A stretch of 41,561 nucleotides of DNA from Candidatus Thermoflexus tengchongensis (GTDB lineage: Bacteria; Chloroflexota; Anaerolineae; Thermoflexales; Thermoflexaceae): assembly GCA_016842085.1 (NCBI GenBank), contig JAEVEX010000047.1, positions 823-42,383 on the forward strand, read 5' to 3'. Under the pieces are notes generated by a model. It did not search any database. It worked only from the letters and a program-made list of their open reading frames with translations, and had not been told where the DNA came from. The position numbers and the translations under genes are program-made. Positions 29,851 to 37,600 of the stretch are shown here, piece by piece. Within the stretch, counting starts at the first letter, position 1. Each line of letters starts with the position of its first letter.

Positions 29851-32094
29851 ATGGAGGAGCGGCGATGGCATCGTTTCTATGATTTCTGGGTGCCGCGCTC
29901 GCTGACGTATCCCCGGCAGCCCCTGAGCGCCCTCATGGATTTCGCGGCCAATCAGTATGGGGATCGCACCGCGACGATCTTCTATGGGGCGGAGATGACG
30001 TATCGGGATCTCCGGGCCCACTCGATCCGCCTGGCCACCGCTCTGGACGCCCTGGGGGTCCGGCCCGGGGATCGGGTGGGCCTCATGCTCCCGAACTGCC
30101 CTCAGTTCTTCATCGCCTTCTACGCCATCCTTCGCCTGGGCGCCGTGGTGGTCCCGCTGAACCCCCTCTACGTGGAGCGGGAGCTCCGCTACGTGGTGGA
30201 AGACAGCGGGATGCGGGCGCTGATCGCCCTGGACACGATGGCCCCGAAGGTCATGGCCGTGCGCGAGCAGGCCGGGCCGGAGCTCGTGATCTTCGCCGGC
30301 CTCCAGGATTCCATGCCGGAGGCTGTCCGCCCCATCTACCTCCAGCGGATCCAGGCCCAGGGGATGAGCGTGGAGACGCCCGCCGGCCCGGGGCTCTACC
30401 GCTGGACGGACCTGATGGAGCGGGCGGGGGAGCGCTTCTTCCAGCCGCCCGTGAACCCGGTGGAGGACGTCGCCGTCCTCCCCTACACGGGCGGCACCAC
30501 CGGCCTGCCCAAGGGGGTGATGCTCACCCACTTCAACCTCTTCGCCAACGTGATCCAGGCCTACGTCTGGGCCCGGGAGTTCGTCCGGAGGGGGGAGGAG
30601 CGTTATCTGGTGGTGCTTCCCCTTTTCCATTCTTTCGGCATGACCTCGCTGATGAACGTGGGGATGTTCAACGGGGCGACCTTCATCCTGTTGCCCCGTT
30701 TCGATGTGGAGGAGGCGCTGAACGCGATCCGGACCTATCAGCCCACGTTCCTGCCCGCCGTGCCGACGATGTATATCGCCCTGCTGAACCATCCGCGGGC
30801 CGCCGAGTCCGGCCTGGGCTCCATCCGCCTGTGCAACAGCGGCGCCGCCCCGCTGCCGGTGGAGGTCATCCAGCAGTTCGCCCGCTTCTCCTCCGGCACC
30901 TTCATCGAAGGCTACGGCCTGACGGAGGCCTCCCCCATCACCCATATCAACCCCATTATGAACCTCAAGAAGCTGGGAAGCATCGGGCTTCCCATCCCCG
31001 ACACGGACGCCCGCATCGTGGATGTGGAGACCGGGACGCGCGAGCTGGAGCCGGGCGAGATCGGCGAGCTGATCATCCGGGGCCCGCAGGTGATGAAGGG
31101 CTACTGGAACCGGCCGGAGGAGACCGCGCAGACCCTGCGGGACGGCTGGCTCTACACCGGGGACATCGCCCGCATGGACGAGGACGGCTACTTCTATATT
31201 GTTGACCGCAAGAAGGATATGATCCTCACGGGCGGCTTTAATGTCTACCCGCGGGAGGTGGAGGAGGTCCTGTATGCCCATCCCGCGGTCCTGGAGGCCG
31301 CCGTGGTCGGCATCCCGGATCCCTACCGCGGAGAGGCGGTGAAGGCCTACGTGGTCCTCAGGCCCGGGGCCCAGGCCTCCGAGGAGGAGATCCTGGAGCA
31401 CTGTCGCCGGAACCTCGCGCCCTACAAGGTTCCCCGGAGCGTGGAGTTCCGGGATTCCCTGCCCACGTCGATGGTTGGAAAGGTGCTCCGGCGGGTGCTC
31501 CGGGAGGCCGCGCCGGCGATCGCCGCGCCCTCGCCCGCGGTGCCGCCGGATGTCCCCATCCGGGCGTTCTTTACGGAATGGGTTCCCCGGCTCTTCGAGG
31601 CGGCCGTCGCCGCCGCCCCCCCGGAGGGGATGGAGGGAACCACCCTGATCGTCCGCTACCGGGTGGATGGCGAGGTCTTCACGCTGCGGGTCGAGGATGG
31701 CCGGCGCCTGACGGTGGTCGAGGGGGAGACAGGGGAGACGCCCCACGTGGAGCTGGTCCTCGATCCGGAAGCGCTGCGAGAGGTCATCACGGGTCGTCTC
31801 TACATGGGGGAGCCCCCTTACCTGGCCTTCCGATCCCGACGCCGCTTTGAGGCGCTTCAGCGTCTGAAGGGGACGGTGCGCCTGGAGCTGGAACGGCCCG
31901 ATGGAACCCTGTGGCAGGCGACGGCCATCTATAACGGGGCGGCGGAGCCCTCAGGCACGCTGCGCATGACCACCACGGATTACAGCTCGATGCAGCGCGG
32001 GGAGCTGGATGGCCAGGTGGCTTTCGCCACCGGGAAACTGCGATGGGAAGGCGACTTCACCCTCCTCATCGGCCTGCGCACATTGAGGGAATAA
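29851..32094 (+). CDS. Fatty acyl-CoA ligase fused to an SCP2-like domain
   Basis: A 747-residue AMP-forming ligase that activates a fatty acid to its CoA thioester. Motifs are YTGGTTGLPKG (212-222), EGYGLTEASP, YTGDIARMDEDGYFYIVDRKKD (from 435) and the C-terminal catalytic lysine K544 (TSMVGKVLRR). The ligase proper ends near 555. The additional domain (about 568-747) resembles SCP2: VELVLDPEALREVITGRL and LDGQVAFATGKLRWEGDFTLLIGL match the lipid-binding fold. The ATG at 29851 has AAGGGGAGGAGG upstream and starts the known ligase fold; in-frame codons from 29770 lack a ribosome site. It begins the beta-oxidation block. Confidence 0.93.
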   Translation: MEERRWHRFYDFWVPRSLTYPRQPLSALMDFAANQYGDRTATIFYGAEMTYRDLRAHSIRLATALDALGVRPGDRVGLMLPNCPQFFIAFYAILRLGAVVVPLNPLYVERELRYVVEDSGMRALIALDTMAPKVMAVREQAGPELVIFAGLQDSMPEAVRPIYLQRIQAQGMSVETPAGPGLYRWTDLMERAGERFFQPPVNPVEDVAVLPYTGGTTGLPKGVMLTHFNLFANVIQAYVWAREFVRRGEERYLVVLPLFHSFGMTSLMNVGMFNGATFILLPRFDVEEALNAIRTYQPTFLPAVPTMYIALLNHPRAAESGLGSIRLCNSGAAPLPVEVIQQFARFSSGTFIEGYGLTEASPITHINPIMNLKKLGSIGLPIPDTDARIVDVETGTRELEPGEIGELIIRGPQVMKGYWNRPEETAQTLRDGWLYTGDIARMDEDGYFYIVDRKKDMILTGGFNVYPREVEEVLYAHPAVLEAAVVGIPDPYRGEAVKAYVVLRPGAQASEEEILEHCRRNLAPYKVPRSVEFRDSLPTSMVGKVLRRVLREAAPAIAAPSPAVPPDVPIRAFFTEWVPRLFEAAVAAAPPEGMEGTTLIVRYRVDGEVFTLRVEDGRRLTVVEGETGETPHVELVLDPEALREVITGRLYMGEPPYLAFRSRRRFEALQRLKGTVRLELERPDGTLWQATAIYNGAAEPSGTLRMTTTDYSSMQRGELDGQVAFATGKLRWEGDFTLLIGLRTLRE

Positions 32095-32149
32095 GGAATG
32101 CGGGGGGCCGGGAGCGTGGCGATCGGTTTGGGATCCTTACCGGAGGGAG

Positions 32150-33247
32150 ATGGCGATGATCTCGTTCGAGCCGACCGATGAACAGCGGATGCTGATCCAG
32201 ACGGTCCATGCCTTCGCCGAGGAGCACCTGCGCCGGGTCGCACGGGAGTGCGATGAGACCGGCCAGGTCCCGGAGGACGTGATCGATCGCGGATGGTCCA
32301 TCGGGTTGCTCCCCAGCATGATCCCGGAGGCCTATGGGGGCTTCGGCGAACCGTCAGCGCTGACCAGCGTGCTGGCGCTGGAGGAGCTGGGCTGGGGCGA
32401 TTTCACCCTCGCCCTCTACCTGCTGGCACCCCATGCGGTGGCCCTCCCGATCCTGCTGTATGGAACCGAGGAGCAGAAGCGGACCTATCTCCCCCGCTTC
32501 TGCGGGGAGCGCTTCGTGAAAGCGGCGGCGGCGCTGATCGAGCCCAGCTTTCTGTTCGATCCCTTCCAGCTGAAGACCACCGCCCATCGGGAGGGGGAGG
32601 AATACGTTCTGAACGGGATCAAGATCGGCGTCCCCTTCGGGGCGGAGGCGGAACTGCTCCTGGTCTACGCCAGCGAGAATGGGCACCCCCAGGCCTTCCT
32701 GGTGGAGAAGGGGACGCCGGGGCTGGTGGTGAAGGGGCGCGATCGCTACGCCGGGATCCGCGCCCTCCCAACGTATGAGATCGCCTTGGAAGGTTGCCGC
32801 GTTCCCCTCTGCCAGCGGATCGGTGGGGACTCCGGGATCCCGATGGAGCGGTTGCTGGAGCGATCCCGGGTGGCGCTGGCCGCCCTGGCGGTCGGGCTGG
32901 CCCGGGGTGCCTTCGAGTATGCGCGGGATTACGCCAAGCAGCGGGTCCAGTTCGGTGAACCCATCGCCCACCGCCAGGCCATCGCCTTCATGATCGCGGA
33001 GATGGCCATCGATATCGACGCCGCCCGGCTGATGGCCTGGGAGGCCGCATGGAAGATCGACCGCGGAGAGGATGTGGCCCGGGAGGCCTATCTGTGCAAG
33101 CTCTTCGCAGACGACATGGCCCTGCGCGTCACCGATGGCGCCGTCCAGACCCTGGGCGGCTACGGCTACATCCGGGACCACCCGGTGGAGATGTGGTTGC
33201 GCAACGCCCGGGGCCTCCCCATGCTGGAAGGGATGGTGATGGTGTGA
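32150..33247 (+). CDS. Acyl-CoA dehydrogenase, short C-terminus
   Basis: A 365-residue flavin enzyme of the acyl-CoA dehydrogenase family. Domains run in the usual order: helical N-terminal (about 5-115), middle beta domain (about 120-215) and C-terminal helical bundle (about 230-360) with QRVQFGEPIAHRQAIAFMIAEMAIDIDAARLM and VQTLGGYGYIRDHPVEMWLRNARGLPMLEGMVMV. The Glu in MLEG lies where the catalytic base of YEGT lies in classical members, but the protein ends five residues later instead of continuing with the usual helix. The middle domain lacks the common FAMTEP-type flavin loop (AAALIEPSFLFD instead). The ATG at 32150 or 32156 is possible; the latter has better spacing from GGAGG. Confidence 0.9.
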   Translation: MAMISFEPTDEQRMLIQTVHAFAEEHLRRVARECDETGQVPEDVIDRGWSIGLLPSMIPEAYGGFGEPSALTSVLALEELGWGDFTLALYLLAPHAVALPILLYGTEEQKRTYLPRFCGERFVKAAAALIEPSFLFDPFQLKTTAHREGEEYVLNGIKIGVPFGAEAELLLVYASENGHPQAFLVEKGTPGLVVKGRDRYAGIRALPTYEIALEGCRVPLCQRIGGDSGIPMERLLERSRVALAALAVGLARGAFEYARDYAKQRVQFGEPIAHRQAIAFMIAEMAIDIDAARLMAWEAAWKIDRGEDVAREAYLCKLFADDMALRVTDGAVQTLGGYGYIRDHPVEMWLRNARGLPMLEGMVMV

Positions 33248-33293
33248 GAAGGGATGGGGATCCTGGTTAACTCCTGCGACTGGGAGGTGCTGC

Positions 33294-34550
33294 ATGATCA
33301 GCTTTGAGATCCCGGAGGAAATCCAGCAGCAGCGGGAGATGGCCCGCATGATCGCCGAGCAGCTGATGCGGCCCAACGCCCGCTACTACGATGAGCACGA
33401 GCATGAGATCCCCTGGGACTTCGTGAACACCATGTGGCCCATCGTGCAGCAGGACTGGATCCGGATCGTGCGGCGGGCGGAACGACAGCTGGCCGGGGAG
33501 CAACCGACAGAGAAGAAGCGCGAGGGGCCGCGGTATGACAACCTGCGCATGATCTTCCTGGTGGAGATGCTGACCTGGGGCGACGCGGGCCTCTATCTCT
33601 GTATGCCCGGCCCGGGCCTGGCCGGTTATTCCATCAACGCCGTGGGCACGCCTGAGCAGAAGGTTCGCTTCCTCAAGCGCTACACCGAGGGCGGCCCGAA
33701 GTGGGGGGCCATGGCCGTGACGGAGCCGGGCGCTGGCTCCGACGTCTCGGCCATCCAGACCACGGCGAAGCGTGAGGATGGACACTGGGTGCTGAACGGG
33801 GAGAAGATCTTTATCACGAACGGCTACCTGGCCCTGGAGGCCTCGGATGGGATCGTCGTGGTCTGGGCGACCATCGATAAGACGGCGGGGCGGGCCGGGA
33901 TCAAGCCCTTCGTGGTGGAGGCGGGCACCCCCGGAGTGAGCATCACCAAGCGGGAGCACAAGCTGGGCATCCGGGCGAGCGACACGGCGGCCATCCGCTT
34001 CGACAACGCTCGCATCCCCCTGGACAACATCCTGGGCAGCCCGGAGATCCTGGACACGGCGCGCACCGACGGGTTCAAGGGGGTGATGGTGACCTTCGAC
34101 GCCTCCCGGCCGGTGGTGGCCGCCGGCGCCCTGGGCATCGCCCGCGCCGCCATCGAGTTCACCAAGGAGGTCCTGGAGAAGGAAGGGATCCGCATCCGCT
34201 ACGGCCTCCCCCGGCATCAGCTGACGGCGATCGAGCGGGATGTGATGGAGATGGAGGCCATGCACAAGGCGGCGTGGTTGCTCACCCTGCGGGCCGGGTG
34301 GATGCTGGATCAGGGGAAACCCAACGCCCTGGAGGCCTCCATGGCGAAGGTGAAAGCCGGCAAGGCCGTGACCTGGATCACCTACAAGGCCGTGGAGATC
34401 CTGGGGCCGCTGGGCTACTCCACCCGTTACCTGGTGGAGAAGTGGATGCGGGATGCCAAGATCAACGACCTCTACGAGGGGACCGGCCAGATCAACACCC
34501 TGATCGTCGCCCGCCGGGTGCTCGGCCTGACCAGCCGTGAGCTGAAGTGA
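33294..34550 (+). CDS. Acyl-CoA dehydrogenase, canonical
   Basis: A 418-residue FAD-dependent acyl-CoA dehydrogenase. The flavin loop reads WGAMAVTEPGAGSDVSAIQTTAKR, followed by WVLNGEKIFITNG, and the C-terminal LGPLGYSTRYLVEKWMRDAKINDLYEGTGQINTLIVARRVLG contains the catalytic Glu of YEGT. The N-terminal domain is somewhat longer and more charged than usual (RRAERQLAGEQPTEKKREGPRYDN), an insertion of about 20 residues. GGGAGG precedes the ATG. It lies 46 bases after the previous dehydrogenase; the two are very different in sequence and may act on different chain types or form a heteromer. Confidence 0.95.
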   Translation: MISFEIPEEIQQQREMARMIAEQLMRPNARYYDEHEHEIPWDFVNTMWPIVQQDWIRIVRRAERQLAGEQPTEKKREGPRYDNLRMIFLVEMLTWGDAGLYLCMPGPGLAGYSINAVGTPEQKVRFLKRYTEGGPKWGAMAVTEPGAGSDVSAIQTTAKREDGHWVLNGEKIFITNGYLALEASDGIVVVWATIDKTAGRAGIKPFVVEAGTPGVSITKREHKLGIRASDTAAIRFDNARIPLDNILGSPEILDTARTDGFKGVMVTFDASRPVVAAGALGIARAAIEFTKEVLEKEGIRIRYGLPRHQLTAIERDVMEMEAMHKAAWLLTLRAGWMLDQGKPNALEASMAKVKAGKAVTWITYKAVEILGPLGYSTRYLVEKWMRDAKINDLYEGTGQINTLIVARRVLGLTSRELK

Positions 34551-34598
34551 AGAAGGGAAAGGGACCGCTCCCCTTCTGGAGATGTGGTATGGAAATCC

Positions 34599-34886
34599 AT
34601 GGATGTGCACATCCAGAACTGGAGGCGGGTGGTGCGACGTCGGATCCAGGCAATTCTGGAGGAGGAGCAGTATCGATGGTTGCGTAACGAAGCGGAGCGG
34701 CGGGGCGTTTCCGTCTCCGCGCTGATCCGGGAGGCAATCGAGACGCTGCGGGCTCACCAGGCCTGGCGACCGCTGGACGAAAGCCCCTTCTGGGAGCTGG
34801 TGGGCGCGGGGCGGAGCAACCAGAAAGGGCCGGCGATCAGCGAGTGCGTCGATGACTGGGTCTACCCCCTTCCTCCCCGCGCATAG
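34599..34886 (+). CDS. Ribbon-helix-helix protein, orphan antitoxin-like
   Basis: A small protein of 95-100 residues. RRRIQAILEEEQYRWLRNEAERRGVSVSALIREAIETL is a ribbon-helix-helix (CopG/MetJ-type) DNA-binding unit, as in VapB antitoxins. The tail (ESPFWELVGAGRSNQKGPAISECVDDWVYP) resembles the toxin-neutralising ends of VapB proteins, which usually precede a PIN toxin. Here an SDR gene follows instead, so it is an orphan antitoxin or a repressor of the lipid operon. The start is uncertain: GTG at 34584 or ATG at 34599. Confidence 0.75.
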   Translation: MDVHIQNWRRVVRRRIQAILEEEQYRWLRNEAERRGVSVSALIREAIETLRAHQAWRPLDESPFWELVGAGRSNQKGPAISECVDDWVYPLPPRA

Positions 34887-34940
34887 AGGTGACCATCGAT
34901 GCGACTCCCGCCGTGCCAGCGTTGAGGAGGCAGGCTCCGG

Positions 34941-35711
34941 ATGCGAATCGATCTGCGGGATCAGGTGGCGATCATCACCGGGGCCTCGCGCGGGATCGGG
35001 CGGGCCATCGCCCGGGCCCTGGCCGAGGCCGGGGCGAAGGTGGTGATCTCCAGCCGCAAAGCGGAGAATCTCACCCCTGTCGCTGAGGAGATCCGCGCCC
35101 TGGGCGGAGAGGTCCTGTCGGTGCCGGCCCACACCGGCCGCACGGCGGAGGTCGAGCGGCTGGTGGAGGAGACGGTGAAAGCCTTCGGGCGGGTGGATAT
35201 CCTGATCAACAACGCGGCGACGAACCCCCACTTCGGGCCCACCCTGGACGCTGATGAGGGGCAGTGGCAGAAGATCCTGGAGGTGAACCTCCTGGGCTAC
35301 TGGCGGATGGCCAAAGCGGTGGTCCCGGTGATGCGGGCCCAGCGGCGGGGCAAGATCCTCAACATCGCCTCGGTGGCCGGGCTGCGCCCATCCCCGGGGA
35401 TGGGCCTTTACGGCGTCTCCAAGGCCGGGGTGATCATGCTCACCCAGCTGCTGGCCCTGGAGCTGGCGCCGGACAACATCCAGGTGAACGCCATCGCGCC
35501 GGGGGTGATCCGCACCCGCTTCAGCGAGCTCCTCTGGAGCACGCCGGAGATCTCCCAGCGCATCCTGCAGGCCACCCCTCAGGGGCGCTTCGGGGAGCCA
35601 GAGGAGATCGCCCGCCTGGCCGTGTTCCTGGTCTCTCCCGCTGCCGATTTCATCACCGGAGCCGTCTACGTCGTGGACGGGGGGCTATCGCTGACCGGCG
35701 GGCTGGCGTAA
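34941..35711 (+). CDS. SDR-family oxidoreductase, FabG-like
   Basis: A 256-residue classical short-chain dehydrogenase. The cofactor motif TGASRGIG is at 13-20, NNAA is in the fourth strand, and the catalytic Tyr157 and Lys161 (LYGVSKAG) with the upstream Ser in NIASVAG complete the active site. The C-terminal [19 protein letters not shown] is the usual end. An Arg after the glycine motif and SSRKAEN at the second strand suggest NADP preference. Its place in the acyl-CoA block points to a 3-hydroxy/3-oxoacyl or branched alcohol substrate. AGGAGG precedes the ATG. Confidence 0.94.
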   Translation: MRIDLRDQVAIITGASRGIGRAIARALAEAGAKVVISSRKAENLTPVAEEIRALGGEVLSVPAHTGRTAEVERLVEETVKAFGRVDILINNAATNPHFGPTLDADEGQWQKILEVNLLGYWRMAKAVVPVMRAQRRGKILNIASVAGLRPSPGMGLYGVSKAGVIMLTQLLALELAPDNIQVNAIAPGVIRTRFSELLWSTPEISQRILQATPQGRFGEPEEIARLAVFLVSPAADFITGAVYVVDGGLSLTGGLA

Positions 35712-35789
35712 GGAGATCCCAGAGGAAAAGAACGTCGACCGCCTCTGAAGCCGCTTGAAAGAGCAGCGCTGTAAAGGAGAAGCTCCCCG

Positions 35790-36653
35790 ATGTCCTATCG
35801 AATCCACCGGGTGTCTGGTGAGGTGCAGCTTCGGGTGCTGGAGTGGCCGGGGGAGAGGGGGACGATCCTGGCCCTCCATGGCCTGACGGGTTATGCGGAG
35901 ACGTTCCTCCCCCTGATCCCGGCGCTGAATCCGCCCTACCGGGTGCTGAGCATGGACATGCGGGGCCGGGGGGAGAGCGAGCAGCCAGCAGATCCCCGGG
36001 CCTACGGCCTGGAGGCGCACCTGCGGGATATCGTCACCGTGCTGAAGGCCCTGGTCCCCGAGGGGGCGCTTCTCATGGGTCACTCCCTGGGCGCGATGCT
36101 CAGCCTGGCCGTCGCCGCGGAGCATCCAGATCGGGTTCGAGGACTGGTTCTGTTCGATGGGGGTCCGCTTCCCTCCCGGGCGTTCTCCGAATCCCTGAAC
36201 CAGGTGCTGAACGCCCGCGTGGAGGAGCTGCCCTCCATGGAAGCCTTCCGGGAGCTGGTCCGCTCGATGCCCTTCCTGCAGCCGTTCGACGAGCGCCTGA
36301 TGCCGATCCTGGAAGCCGGGTTGGTCCGCGAGCCCGATGGCCGGGTGCGGGTGAAATTCCCCTCCCGGCTGGGTGCCCTGGAGGCCATGGAGCTGGGGGC
36401 GATCTGGAACGACCGCCTGCGCGGGTATGCCGGGCGGATCCGATGCCCTGTGCTCCTGCTGAAAGCACCTGTGGGCACCTTCGGGCCTCACGATCGCTTT
36501 TTCACGGAGGCCGAGGAACGCCTGCTGCAAGAGGTGGTCCCCCAGGTGCGGATCGCAGAGATCCCGAACACCACCCACTACACCATCGTGCTGGGGTATC
36601 ATCCCGAGCGGGATCGCCTCGTGCGAGCGTTCGTGGAGGAGGTGCTGGGGTGA
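35790..36653 (+). CDS. Alpha/beta hydrolase (1)
   Basis: A 287-residue alpha/beta-hydrolase-fold protein. The oxyanion-hole strand is LALHGLTGYAET, the nucleophile elbow is GHSLGAM with Ser99, the family's DMRGRGES is present, a late Asp/Glu acid is likely in the strand CPVLLLKAPVGTFGPHD, and the catalytic His is probably in IPNTTHYTIV. It acts on an ester, thioester or C-C bond; the substrate is not evident. AAGGAG precedes the ATG. Its TGA overlaps the GTG start of the next hydrolase (GTGA), so the two are translated together. Confidence 0.9.
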   Translation: MSYRIHRVSGEVQLRVLEWPGERGTILALHGLTGYAETFLPLIPALNPPYRVLSMDMRGRGESEQPADPRAYGLEAHLRDIVTVLKALVPEGALLMGHSLGAMLSLAVAAEHPDRVRGLVLFDGGPLPSRAFSESLNQVLNARVEELPSMEAFRELVRSMPFLQPFDERLMPILEAGLVREPDGRVRVKFPSRLGALEAMELGAIWNDRLRGYAGRIRCPVLLLKAPVGTFGPHDRFFTEAEERLLQEVVPQVRIAEIPNTTHYTIVLGYHPERDRLVRAFVEEVLG

Positions 36654-37498
36654 GCTGGGTGGGGCGGGTGCGGGACTTCGGTGGGGAAGGCCCGCTGATG
36701 CACCTGGCCGTGGCGAATGGGTTCCCGCCGGCCTGTTATCGGCCGCTCATGGAGGCCCTGACCCCGGCCGGGCATGGGGTGAGCATCCTCCCTCGCCCGC
36801 TCTGGCCTGATGGCGAACAGCCCCGGCGGGGGATCACCTGGTATACCCTGGCGGAGGATCTGATCCAGGCCTTTGATGCTCTGGGCTGGCGGGGGGTGAT
36901 CGGGATCGGCCACTCGATGGGCGGCGTGATCACCATGGTCGCCGCCGCGCGACGTCCGGATCTCTTCCGGGCCATCGTCCTGATGGACCCCGTGCTGATG
37001 GATCCGAAGGTGCTGTTCCTCTTCCGGATCCTGCGGGCCCTGGGCCTGGGGCCGCGGCTGCATCCACTGGCCCGGCGGGCCCGGCGCCGCCGGCGGGTCT
37101 GGCCCAGCCGGGAGGCCGCTGCGGCCCACCTGCGATCCCGTCCGCTGTTCGCCGCCTGGCATCCGGCCGCCTTCACGGGATACCTGGAGGAAGGCCTGCG
37201 ACCTTCCCGGGACGGGCAGGTGGAGCTGTCGTATCCGCCGGAATGGGAAGTTCACATCTTTGTAAGCGTCCCCCATGATGCCTGGCGGTTTGTCCCCCGC
37301 ATCCCGGTCCCCACCATGGTGGTGCGGGGCGCGATGACGGACACCTTCACGGCGGACTCCGAGGCACGTTTCCGCCGGTTGAAGCCCGACACCCGCTTCG
37401 TGGTGGTCCCCGGGAGCCATCTCTTCCCGATGGAGCGGCCCGGGGAGACTGCCGATGCGATTCGGGCATGGCTCATAGAGGTCCTGCATGGAGCATGA
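36650..37498 (+). CDS. Alpha/beta hydrolase (2)
   Basis: A 282-residue alpha/beta hydrolase, starting with GTG at 36650 that overlaps the previous stop. The elbow is GIGHSMGGV with Ser89, followed by LFRAIVLMDPVLMDPKV; the late strand is IPVPTMVVRGAMTDTF and the catalytic His is in VVPGSHLFPMERP. A basic linker (PLARRARRRRRVW) sits in the cap region. The same frame is open far upstream into the first hydrolase, but homology begins at MHLAVANGFPPACYRPL. It is unlike its neighbour beyond the fold. The substrate is unknown; thioester or ester hydrolysis in lipid breakdown is inferred. Confidence 0.9.
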   Translation: MSWVGRVRDFGGEGPLMHLAVANGFPPACYRPLMEALTPAGHGVSILPRPLWPDGEQPRRGITWYTLAEDLIQAFDALGWRGVIGIGHSMGGVITMVAAARRPDLFRAIVLMDPVLMDPKVLFLFRILRALGLGPRLHPLARRARRRRRVWPSREAAAAHLRSRPLFAAWHPAAFTGYLEEGLRPSRDGQVELSYPPEWEVHIFVSVPHDAWRFVPRIPVPTMVVRGAMTDTFTADSEARFRRLKPDTRFVVVPGSHLFPMERPGETADAIRAWLIEVLHGA

Positions 37499-37600
37499 TC
37501 TCGGCAGGAATTACACGAAAGCTCTGGGGAACGGCCCAAAAGCCCTCAGGAGGAGATCAACGACGTTAACTCCCATCTGGAATCCAAACAGGAGGTTGCG

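Noticed and set aside
29824-31746. 640-codon minus-strand open frame opposite the acyl-CoA ligase
   Set aside because: Same reason: antisense shadow with no domain signature.
33267-35231. 654-codon minus-strand open frame opposite the dehydrogenase and SDR genes
   Set aside because: A long shadow in GC-rich DNA; the plus strand carries well-recognised enzymes with motifs and ribosome sites.
35843-36649. N-terminal extension of the second alpha/beta hydrolase
   Set aside because: The open frame runs through the whole first hydrolase in another frame; the extension is Gly/Ala/Arg/Pro-rich and the GTG at 36650 has a good ribosome site.
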